From assembly GCA_015680905.1 (NCBI GenBank), contig CM027380.1, forward strand, positions 49,202,001-49,266,000: a stretch of 64,000 nt of DNA, in the 5' to 3' direction. The notes beneath the pieces were generated by a model, which was not told the origin of the DNA, did no database searches, and worked only from the letters and a program-made list of their open reading frames with translations. Each line of letters starts with the position of its first letter. The first letter of the stretch is position 1. Below are positions 10,841-21,204 of the stretch, piece after piece. The DNA comes from Coptis chinensis (lineage: Eukaryota; Streptophyta; Magnoliopsida; Ranunculales; Ranunculaceae). The translations under genes and the position numbers were made by a program.

Positions 10841-11159
10841 TGAAAACGCTGCCTACATTCCTGTTACACAAAATTTACAAATAATATAATGTGCGTGGCT
10901 ATGAAAAGTTTTATTCTCTTACACAATTTTTCATAACATTATCTGAATTGAAAAATCCTCCATAGTAACACTTAGGAACCAAACAATGCAAGTCATCACT
11001 ATGAGAAGACGAACTGCCTTTTATATAATATTTTCCATATCAAGAATCCATTACTACCCTGAAAAGACAAAAAAGGAATGACTTATTCAAGATTATATAT
11101 CCTCATTTAAAATTATGATAATGGGTGAACAAAGAAAGGAATCACAACTTTAAATTAGG

Positions 11160-11160
<1 letters not shown>
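10841..11160. other. No recognisable feature
   Basis: AT-rich unique sequence between the repeat family and a TA microsatellite. No gene seen. Confidence 0.5.

Positions 11161-11254
<94 letters not shown>
11161..11254. repeat. (TA)n microsatellite
   Basis: About 94 bp of uninterrupted TA dinucleotides. Confidence 0.95.
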
Positions 11255-11257
<3 letters not shown>

Positions 11258-11727
11258 CCATTCTTTTAGATTGAATCAATCCATTTCCAAATTAAAGACA
11301 CTCCATCAAATGATCAGAACCTAAGATCAAGATAGGAGATTGCACAATTATATTACAGGATAAAATCAATGAAAAATTGTTCATGGTGGAAAAAAAAATA
11401 ACATTATGTGCCTTCTTCAACTTTAATTCAGATTCTTCTATGTTATAAGCAAAATCAGCAAGGCATGATATTAGTATGGACACGTAGAGAAAATATTATT
11501 ATGCTATTAACAAAATCTCGAGAAAAAAAAAAAAAAAAAAAAAGAAATCCATAGCCAATATAAAGCCGTATTATGGCATGGTTTAGAAACAGTGTCATCA
11601 ATATTAATAGATCTAATCACTACACCAGTCCTCAAACTTTTGCATTTTTAGTCCTGACCAATCCTTGCTTCCCACATTCCAGATTCAACATCAAGAGGAA
11701 CACCCTCTTCACTCCAACATGAATCAC

Positions 11728-11813
11728 CTCAATTGCAAAAACCACTTTTCGTTATCGAGCTTAATTAAACCATCTCCCTCTGTGGAAGAACTACTAATGG
11801 GTCTGCAGAAACC
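11728..11813 (-). other. Possible orphan exon, unidentified
   Basis: On the minus strand an 86-bp open stretch lies between an acceptor-like ATACAG|GG and a donor-like GAG|GTGATT. It reads with residues such as SSSSTEGDGLIKLDNEKW and FLQLR. I do not recognise the protein. It may belong with the coding-like block at 12236-12360 to one gene on this strand, but that is a guess. Confidence 0.25.
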
Positions 11814-12235
11814 CTGTATGGGGGAATTGCTATATTCAACCCCAGTTCAATAGCTTTTTCCACAATCTCAATGTAGGTTCACTATAGTGCTGGGATCAAG
11901 TTTTAGGTGTCAAGCCAACCCGATGCTTCTTATCCGGACTTTAAAATCAAGAAAATTATTCATCATTAAGCACATGCCTAAATGTGAATTTTTTTGAATC
12001 AAATGCAATCTCAGAGGACTAAATTTGATTAACAATGAATTTCCAACTTATTGTGTAAATAGAAACTGTTCAATCCTTGATGGTATCAATAAATAGTCTC
12101 CTGATCTTTTTCTTTGTTCAATTTCCTCATCAAGAAAGTTAGAATGGTAAGAGAATGACATTTAAGATCGTTTTGTATTATTGTTATTTTAGAGGTGCCA
12201 CAATGTTTAGCCAAGGGTCTAGTAAAAAACAACAT

Positions 12236-12360
12236 ACCATTATGGAGATTTCTGTAGCACGCAAAGTTGTTCGTGAAAGAGCACTTTTGAAACCATACAA
12301 GTCACCTTGCTGCCAAATTCAAGAGCCATATCCCTCCCCCTCTCATCTATAACAACAAAG
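12236..12360 (-). other. Possible orphan exon, unidentified
   Basis: The minus strand after an AG at 12361-12362 reads FVVIDERGRDMALEFGSKV and then TCMVSKVLFHEQLCVLQK. The composition is strongly protein-like. The frame reaches a stop at about 12240 without a clear donor. No family recognised. Either a decayed host exon or an exon of an unresolved gene. Confidence 0.3.
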
Positions 12361-13186
12361 CTCCCTACACATTGTATTAATTACAATTTATTGAAAAGGA
12401 CAACATATTGCAGTTAATATCTCCTTTATATATTACCCACACTCTCTGACACCCACATTAAGATTGGCTATCGAAATGATGGATGTTGCAGAAAGGTAAC
12501 TAATCCATAAAATAAGAAAGCAAATGACCAAACAACATAGAGTATTGATTCATTGGACATGGAGAGAAAATCATTCATTGGACAGCTAAAATCATCACAG
12601 AAGGATGCTTAAATGGTAACGGTCCATCCGTAAGCAATTCAACAATTGAACCCAACAACAAAATAAAAACTCCTTGCATGAACAAAGACCCTGCTAATAG
12701 TTCACACAAAATAATACATAGTTTCTCGCGGACAATTTGGCGCAACTTGAATTCTAAGAAGTACTTTATAACAAAAGTATATCAGAAGCGAATCAAAAGA
12801 GATGATTTGCATAAAAACAAGCAGAATTGAGTTCCCAAGTTAATTGAGTCCAACTGTGTATCTCAATGTCTTTTTAGAATAAATTGTTCACCAATCAATC
12901 AAGTATAGCTATCAGAATTTAGTATGTAGATTAGAAGTTTGCGGTCATATCGGTATACATTATAAAGTGCTAATTAAAGGATGGTACTAAATGGCTCGAA
13001 CACATGAAAAATACACATCGCACATCATATTTACATGTCAGAATATAACTCAATCCTGCAGGTTTGGATGTATCAACCTCTTTAGCAATCTGATCCGATC
13101 AGGCCATGCCCAACAGTCCAACCAAAGAAAAAAAAACAATTCCAAAGCCAGAAAAAAAAATCACATTGCGCTCATTCAGTTGCATA

Positions 13187-13230
13187 ATTAAGACGACTTT
13201 TGTTGCATATGCAACAAAAGTCGCCTTAAT
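13187..13230. repeat. 44-bp near-perfect palindrome
   Basis: ATTAAGACGACTTTTGTTGC, then AT, then its complement GCAACAAAAGTCGCCTTAAT, with one mismatched pair and no loop spacer. It stands alone in AT-rich sequence. It could be a collapsed terminal-inverted-repeat relic of a transposon, joined end to end. Confidence 0.85.
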
Positions 13231-13539
13231 AGTTTCAACAATCATATTAATTGATCAATAAATAAAACTATAATAAAAACTCATCAAACCTATAACTTGA
13301 CAACACTTGTTTTATGTGAATCAAATTGACTAGTTGTGTCCATATACCACATCAGTATAAAATAGACCTGTTGAGGTATAACTCAATAGAGTTGTTCTAT
13401 TTCGCCGGGAGAGAGATAGTCTTCACAATAAATAGAGTAACCTAGAGATTCTATCGGTGTCTTCCTGAGAAGTTTTAGTCTTTTAGAAGAAGTGCGAAGG
13501 GTTTAATTGAGTTTTATTTGAGAGAGGGCCGCCCCAAAA

Positions 13540-13800
13540 AAACAAACTGGCCCATCCACGTGGCTTCACTCTCTCTTGGTCCCGAAAGAAACAAACTCAT
13601 CCACGTGGCTTCACTATTTCTTAAGAGAGTGCCACCTAGGAGAGAGACTATCCACGTAGGATGTACTCTACTTTAATATAGAGAGAGGTGATACTAGAAA
13701 GTAAACATGTGCATACGCACAGACTCTTTTAAAAATTTGCTCAACAATTATAACTATACATATAAAAAATTTCTAATAAATCGTGATTTCTGCTTTTGTC
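13540..13800. repeat. Helitron-like family: junction segment and 5' part of a copy
   Basis: Two ATCCACGTGGCTTCACT units and a GTGCCACCTAGGAGAGAGAC segment lead into CTTTAATATAGAGAGAGGTG and then ACTAGAAAGTA and GTGCATACGCA. The same junction occurs near 18590 and, more decayed, near 20620. The copy is interrupted by the solo LTR at 13806-15702 and resumes at 15708. Confidence 0.55.
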
Positions 13801-13805
13801 ACTAA

Positions 13806-15702
13806 TGATAAGCACCCAAAACTGTAATATTAAACCTCGAGAGACATAGCATTTTGGTCAATTATGTGTTTAATAATCATGTAATAATTATATTTTCGTA
13901 CTTTTGCAGGTTTCCGTAATTAAAATGAAGATAGCGATAAAACATGCATCAAAGTACAGGAATACGGGAATATTTGGAGTTTCCCACTCGACCCCGTAAA
14001 GCCGAAGTTTCCAAAAGAACAGAACCAGGGCAGAACGGGCCCACATATGAAGAAGCGAGGAAACTTCCGATGCTCGGATCCCGGATAAATCTAGGTGCCG
14101 GCGTTGGCTAGTGAAGCCGCCAAGTACAAGAATACGAATATATTGGAATTCCCGCCAATCCCCGTAAAGCCCAAACAAAGCCCGACTAGAGCGAAGTTTC
14201 CAAAAGAACGAACCGGTCGCAGAGCGGGCCCACATATAAAGAGGCGAGGAAACTTCCAAGCTCAAATCGGATAAATCTAGGTGCGGCGTGGGCTAGTGAA
14301 GCTGCCGCCATGATAATTCGACGAACTTTAACTCAAGAAGGACAAAAAGTCGTAAAACGCCAATTTTGGCCGCCAATCGACACACACTAAGTGGACACAT
14401 TATGCGGGCCCGAAGACATGATGAGTCAAGATAGGCAGGTGGCAAATGATGGTTTCAAATTGATGCCACCTTGCAATGAGAGAAGAAGACACGCACTGCT
14501 CAATATGGAAATGAAATAAAGCAAAAGGACAATTATAAGGCTAGCGCATTTAAGCGATAAATAAGTTTTGTTTCGTAAACAAAACTTTGTCACGTGAAAA
14601 CAAAACCTCGACATTCAAAGTTTTGAATGTCTCAATTGGAGTAAACAGCCAAAACCAAATTTAATGATCCTCCAGACATCCGCCTATATATATGAGGGCT
14701 TCGCCTTCATTAGAAGGTCTTCAGCATATTAATGCTTTAGCTACGTTTAGTTTTCTTTCTTCAGTACTTACCTTCTGCCATTTTTATTTCAGCAGCTTAA
14801 TACAGTAAGTTATTTTACCCTTAATAACAGTCATTTCTTTTCTTGTTAATTTCTGTCCTGCATTTATTTACTTAATGTATACAGCAAATTTTATTATTCC
14901 TGCTATGATGATGAGCTAATTCCCCCCCGGGGAGGGTTATGCTGCTCGTGTGAAAATCCGGATTGACTCGTTAATATTCTAGAATCACTACTTAGGAATT
15001 AGGCATAGAATTAACATCCGGTCCCAAAAATCGAGACTGCACAAAGTTGGAGTGTCGATGCTCGAGAATCGCCATGTAGCGACCCAAAATGTCTCGCGTA
15101 GCGACTCTCTGCAGTGTCGCACCCACTGACTCTCCAATAGATCGGTGATGTGAACTTGTGCGGGAGCGGAGATAATATACCGAGATGTGGTATTATTAAA
15201 ACTCCTTATGCTAGTGAAATGCGACCTAGAGATGTGGGCATGCACTAGGGATCAATACTTTCGACGCCGTCTCCAAACGGAGACGAACTAGAGATGTAGT
15301 GATTTGGTAATAAAACTGTTGAAAAATGATTCTTGCATGAGCATGATTAACTCTCTCCCTGTTTCTCTACATTTCGTTTACCTATATTTAATCACCGTAG
15401 TAATTTACATTACCGTTAATTTAATTAAAACCAACTAAAAAGAAACCTAAAATCCTACTCACTTAAAGTTGTAATTCCAGTTGTGAACCTATCCGAGCCC
15501 TAAGGTTTGAACGATCCCTTACTCGACCTATCCTACCAATCCCACGTGAGTAAGGTAACTTGACTAAAACGTACGACTATACGGACGTTGGACTTTGGAC
15601 TTTGGACTTGGACTGTGGACCTCGGACTTTGGACTGTGGACCTCGGACTTAAGAAATAAGTAACTAAAAATCAATAAACGTGAGTAAAATAGCGTTTTAT
15701 CA
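13806..15702. mobile_element. Solo LTR (LTR retrotransposon), 1.9 kb
   Basis: Termini are TGATAAGCACC and AGCGTTTTATCA (TG..CA), flanked by the 5-bp duplication ACTAA (13801-13805 and 15703-15707). The flanks form a continuous copy of the Helitron-like repeat, matching intact copies elsewhere. A TATA-like CCTATATATATGAGG near 14680 fits an LTR promoter. No internal domain or second LTR is present, so it is a solo LTR left by recombination. The TGATAAGCACC start is common in long-LTR plant Gypsy elements; family assignment is tentative. Perfect TSD suggests moderate age. Confidence 0.85.
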
Positions 15703-15707
15703 ACTAA

Positions 15708-16455
15708 CTCGTTTCAATTTCATAACAAATTGTTTTAATTAAGTCTTTAAACCCTGTTTTAATTTTTCAACAAATTATTTTAATTAAGTTTTAAAAACCC
15801 ATTTTTTAATTGGAGGAGGGATCCCGTTTTAATTTAGAAGTGTGATTCCCATTTTTAATAGGAGAAAGATTTCCGTTTTAATTATAAGTGCTAGATTTTT
15901 CTTTTTCAATAGGAGAGAAATTCCCATTATAATAGGAGAATGATTCCCGTTTTAATTAGAAGTGCTAAATTTTTTTTCCAATAGGAAAGGAATTATTGTT
16001 TTAATATGAGTTGATGATGTGTAATTTTAATAGAGTTAGAAAAATACCCTTGTGGCCGTTTTAATTTCTCAACAAATTGTTTTAATTAAGTTTTTAAAAC
16101 CCATTTTAATTTTTCAACAAATTATTATAATTAATTTTTAAAAACTCGTTTTTTAATTGGATGAGAGATCCCATTTTAATTTAAAAGTGTGATTCTCGTT
16201 TTTAACAGGAGAAGGATCCTCGTGTTAATTAGAAGTGCTAGATTTTTCTTTTTCAATAGGAGAGGAATTCCCATTATAATATGAGAATGATTACCGTTTT
16301 AATTACAAGTGTTAGAATTTTTTTTTTCAATAGGAGAGGAATTCCCGTTTTAATAGGAGTTGATACGTGGAATTTTAAGAGAGCTAGAAAAATACCCTTT
16401 GTGAGAGTTTTAATATTAACAAGGTTTTTGACCCGGCCATATGGCCAGACTCTTT
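15708..16455. repeat. Helitron-like family: remainder of split copy plus a further copy
   Basis: The right part of the copy interrupted by the solo LTR is followed by another partial copy (about 16050-16455). The latter ends with the hairpin GACCCGGCCATATGGCC, then AGACTCTTTTAGATATC and a poly(A) run. Confidence 0.6.
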
Positions 16456-16462
16456 TAGATAT

Positions 16463-16463
<1 letters not shown>

Positions 16464-16494
<31 letters not shown>
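16464..16494. repeat. Poly(A) run, ~31 bp
   Basis: Homopolymer of A directly after the end of a Helitron-like repeat copy. It may be slippage-derived or a retroposed tail; there is no recognisable body for a retroposon. Confidence 0.8.
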
Positions 16495-16498
<4 letters not shown>

Positions 16499-16627
16499 TT
16501 CGAAAGTACTATAATGTGAACCTTTTACCATAGCAATAAGAAATAATTCGACAAAATTATGAAAGGACTATGGAATATTTAGAAGCAAGAATGCATGATA
16601 ATGAGCTAAATGTTAAGTACCCAAATC

Positions 16628-16756
16628 TTAAGAGCTTTGCAACTTTAAAACAACATCAGTGGTCTTAGTTTTCAAAGTTCTAATAATTTCATAAGCATCT
16701 TTGTCCAAGGCCAGGCTATACGCAACGGTATATTCACCTACATTTGAGTGACTCCC
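16628..16756 (-). other. Possible terminal exon of an unidentified gene
   Basis: On the minus strand, after an acceptor-like ATGTAG|GG, the sequence reads NVGEYTVAYSLALDKDAYEI then IRTLKTKTTDVVLKLQSS and a TAA stop at 16630-16628. The composition is clearly protein-like and the stop follows a smooth C-terminus. I do not recognise the family. Upstream exons on the minus strand (between 16.8 and 18.5 kb) were not convincingly found, although 18176-18129 has an open stretch ending in a CAG|GTGTGT donor. Confidence 0.35.
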
Positions 16757-18560
16757 CTACATATCCATTGCTAGTGGCCACCATAAATCAATCCAGTGTT
16801 CATATATGTTCCATTCGATTGTTAGGGATCAAAAGACCAAAGGAATGTTGAATGGAGACAATCAAAAGATAATTGCTAGGTAAGCTAAACAATTTCTCAA
16901 CTCTCTCCAAGTTCAAACTAAAACTCGTTGAGACTTCTATGCTCGCAACTAAAATTAGGTATGCAATATACATCTATTAGATATTTTAAAGTAAAAATTT
17001 CCTTTGTATTGAAATTCTGATGTTGGAGAAGAAGCATATATGATGTTTTCAATCAAGAGTGTAACCAAGCAAGATGCCAAGATTATACATTGACATATAT
17101 CATTTTCAGAACTAAGTTGCTACTTCAAATCCACTTTGCCTAGAACATGGTTCAGGTGTCATTCTCATTAAGGAATGAAGTTGATACTTGAAATGATATG
17201 CAAATAAAAATTGTCAAGTCCCTTCCAACCCTTCAATGTAAAGATCAGTAGTTTTTGGCAATTATTTGGCCAATATATTTCCTTATCCTAGCCTTGTTAA
17301 CCTAGTAAACAAACAATTTAAGTAGACTACTCTAAATATTTTTATGAGAAGCATAAAACATTACTTAATAAGGTAGTGGCGTAGGGAAATATATTTCATT
17401 GATGCAATCTTTTCTATAGCCTTATCCTTAGTTCAAAGGCAATCGGATCGGACAACCATAAAGTAAATGAAGTAATTTTACAGTGCAAAAGCAACCATAG
17501 TCCCGACCCCTCTATCTACAATGCTTATTTGTTTCAATGTTCTATGGTCTCAATTAACCTTTTGAGTACTTAAAAATGGTTTGTTAGCTAGAGCTAGTGT
17601 TTATTTACCAAACGACAATAAAATTAGCAATATGATTAGTTTTAAGAGGTTTTGTACCATAGTACTATATATTTACTAAGAACGTACACCAAATCTTGCA
17701 AATGTTTTTTACCTCAAACTTTCAAATGATTCGCTCAACAACATCACATATATATTGATTTTTCAATTCACTTTCATTTGTACTAAAAGTAGCATGAAAG
17801 TATATATCAAAGTGAATCACGACACGCAAATAACTCGTAGCAATTTGAAAATAATACCAATGAACTCATAGCAATGAATATATATCTTTTCAACAAAACT
17901 TCCTTGCATATGCCAACCACAACTACATACATCAGACTATATGAAAACTACATGTTTTAGTTCCGTTAGAAAGAATTATTAATGAGAGTAAAACTCTCTT
18001 ATCATATGAAAAACTCAACATCTATTCCTAGGCTGAGATTATTCCTACCATGCATCAACAAAATTTAAGAAAATATCACTAAATATAATTATGTATTCAC
18101 ATGACTTTATATAAAGGTACACACCTGTAGTTGGGCTCGGTGAATGGATGATACAGTTCAGGGCTGCATTCTATATACCTTTACTTATTGTTCATGCTCT
18201 CCTTTCTAGATTGCATACCTATTACCTAGCTAGCCTGATGATTGATGATTGGCACCTTAATACAAACGGTTTATCTACGTGTTAGTTCTTTAATTTTTCT
18301 TTCCTTCTCCTAAGTAGAAAGAGTTAGAATTGGATAAAAAAGATAAATTCCTACGGAAAGATTTTTGTAAATATGCCGTGGATTTCTTAATAGGAAGATT
18401 TTCGATTGTAAACTGGATAAGAGTGTAAGATTTTGCTAAAATAAGATTTCTTAATGGACAATTGCTTAAGGAAGTTAATCTCACTACGAACTGGTTTCCT
18501 ATTAGTTTAAGTTATATTAGGAAACTTCTCATAAATTAAGTGATCCATATGCCAGAACCA
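16757..18560. other. Unique AT-rich sequence, no gene resolved
   Basis: No long reading frame and no repeat signature. May include introns of the gene whose last exon could be at 16628-16756. Confidence 0.35.
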
Positions 18561-18579
18561 AGTACTGGGAAAGTGCCAC

Positions 18580-19971
18580 ATAGGAAAGAAACTGTCCACC
18601 TCATATGTACTCTGCTTTAATATAGAGAGAGGTGATATATAGACTAGAAAGTAGACTCAGCAATCATAACTATACATATAGAAATTTTCTAACAAATTGT
18701 GATTCCTGTTTTCGTCGCTAACCCGTTTTAATTTCCTAACAAATTATTTTAATTAAGTCTTTAAAACATGTTTTAATTTCTCAATAAATTGTTTTAATTA
18801 AGTTTTAAAAACCTATTTTTAAATTGGAGGAGGGACCTCGTTTTAATTTAGAAGTGTGATTCTCGTTTTTAATAGGGGAATGATTCCCGTACGTTTTAAT
18901 TAGGAGAGGAATTCTCATTATAATAGGAGAATGATTCCCATTTTTCAATTGGAGGAGGGATCCTATTTTAATTTAGAACTGTGATTCCCGTTTTTAATAG
19001 GAGAAGAATTCTAGTTTTAATTAGACGTGCTAAATTTTTCTTTTTCAATATGAGAGGAATTCCGATCCGTGCATACGCACCAACTCTTTTTAAAACTTGC
19101 TCAACAATCATAACAAATCGTGATTCTTGTTTTCGTCGTTAACCCATTTTAATTTCCTAACAAATTGTTTTAATCAAGTCTTAAAAACCCGTTTTAATTT
19201 CTCAACAAATTGTTTTAATTAAGTTTTAAAAACCCATTTTTTAATTGGGGGAGGGATCCCGTTTTAATTTAGATGTGTGATTTCCGTTTTTAATAGGAGA
19301 ATGATTCACATTTTAATTAGAAGTGCTAGATTTTTCTTTTTCAATAGGGGAGAAATTTTCATTTTAATAAGAGAATGATTCCCATTTAAATTAGAATTGC
19401 TAAAATTTTCCTTTTCAATAGGAGAGGAATTCCCGTTTTAATAGGAGTTGATGGTGTGAAATTTTAAGAGAGTTAGAAAATACCCCTTGTGGGAGTTTTA
19501 ATATTAATATATAGACTAGAAAGTAGACCCGTGCATACGCACCGCCTCTTTTGAAAACTTGCTCAACAATCATAATTATACATATAGAAATTTTCTAACA
19601 AATCGTGATTTATGTTTTCGTCGCTAACCCTTTTTAATTTCCTAACAAGTTATTTTAATCAAGTCTTAAAAACCCGTTTTAATTTATCAACAAATTGTTT
19701 TAATTAAGTTTAAAAAACCCATTTTTTAATTGGGGGAAGGATCCCGTTTTAATTTAGAAGTGTGATTCCCGTTTTTAATAGAAGAATGATTCTTGTTTTA
19801 ATTAGAAGTACTAGATTTTTCTTTTTCAATAGAATAGGAATTTCCGTTATAATAGGAGAAGGATTTCCGTTTTAATTAGAAGTGCTAAAATTTCTCTTTT
19901 CAATAGGAGAGGAATTTTCGTTTTAATAGGAGTTGATGATGTGGAATTTTAAGAGAGCTCGAAAAATACCC

Positions 19972-20023
<52 letters not shown>

Positions 20024-20460
20024 ATTAAGATATATATTAGAACATAAGCCTGTGCATACGCCGACTCTTTTGAAAACCCCTAAAGAGTCATGACTAAAAT
20101 ATATAGAAATTTCCTAACAAATCATTTTAATTGTCCTCTAAAAAATTGTTTTTAATTGGGGGGAGGGATCTCGTTTTAGTAGTTGACTTAATTTAGAAAT
20201 GTGATTATCATTTTAGTAGGAGAAGGATTCACGTTTTAATAGTGGAAAAAAAAAATACTCTTTTTTTATTTTGTTTTGTTTTTAATTTGTATTGTAAATA
20301 AAGTTGGACTCTCACGATTTATGTAGAATTTTAAAAAATACATTGGTGCAGTGAGAGCTTTGATATTTAATTAATACAAGCTAGGTTTTGGACTCATGTT
20401 ATTTTAGATATTTTGACTGGAAAATGATTTCGCACGCAAAAGATACTCGTACAACCTTAG
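18580..20460. repeat. Cluster of four or more Helitron-like repeat copies
   Basis: Head-to-tail copies begin near 18640, 19066, 19505 and 20040. Each has the series TGCTCAACAATCATAA, CGTTTTAATTTCCTAACAAA, GGGGAGGGATCCCGTTTTAA, TAGGAGAGGAATTC and GAATTTTAAGAGAG in the same order. Several are introduced by ATATATAGACTAGAAAGTAG. Copies differ by indels and by loss of internal modules, so they are not recent duplicates. No coding capacity. Confidence 0.65.
19974..20021. repeat. (TA)n microsatellite
   Basis: TA run between two Helitron-like copies. Confidence 0.9.
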
Positions 20461-20902
20461 CTCTTTGAGTTGTATTGAAATAGAAAATTAATGACCTCAC
20501 TACTAATTTTACTTTTGTATTAGTGTATATTTCAAACTTCGAGAGTTTGAGTTGTACTCAAATATGAAACTAACCATGCAATAGATATCCACATGATATC
20601 ACTCTCTCTTTAGAGAGCACAACTTGGGAGAGAGATTGTCCACGTAAAAAGGTTCTGCTTTAATAGAGAGGGGGATGATTGGTAACAATTTGAGGGTAAA
20701 TAAAAATAGACATTTAGTTCTTTGGTGGTAGTAGGGAAGTTTTGTTTTGTTTTGTTTTGTTTGACTTTTTGTTTTCAGATCATCTTTAGTACCGAATTTG
20801 GCAGTATAGGTAACAAAGCAGTGTACAAATGTACGTCCCAATATGTTCTTTGTTATGGATCTGGGTAACCTACAAATGTACCTGAACTAGATCATTTAAC
20901 AC

Positions 20903-20903
<1 letters not shown>

Positions 20904-20936
<33 letters not shown>

Positions 20937-20965
20937 CATCGTTGTTGTTGTTATTGTTATTATTT
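20904..20965. repeat. (ATT)n / (GTT)n microsatellite
   Basis: ATT trinucleotide run passing into GTTGTTGTTGTTATT. Confidence 0.9.
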
Positions 20966-21060
20966 TCTTCCAATAAACACACAACTAAAAATATAAATAT
21001 ATAACCATAACTAATTCAAGCACATTTCTGTCAAAAACAAATATCCAGAATCATAAACCT

Positions 21061-21199
21061 AACACCACCACTTTCTAGCCATCTGTCTCCTAATTTCTCA
21101 TTTTCTTCTTCTCTCATTCTATTATTCAATTTTTATCTGCAAATTTCTTCTTCAACTGCTCACCATTTTCATTCTCATTTCCAACATTATTATACTCGC
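21061..21199 (+). promoter_or_regulatory. Pyrimidine-rich leader, now separated from F-box pseudogene
   Basis: CT-rich sequence (TTTCTTCTTCTCTCATTCT, CAAATTTCTTCTTCAACTG) directly left of the solo LTR. Without the LTR it would lie about 30-170 bp upstream of the F-box ATG, so it is probably the old 5' untranslated region. Confidence 0.4.
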
Positions 21200-21204
21200 T
21201 TAAA

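Noticed and set aside
16274-16531. Frames across the poly(A)/poly(T) run
   Set aside because: They encode homopolymers flanked by repeat-family sequence.
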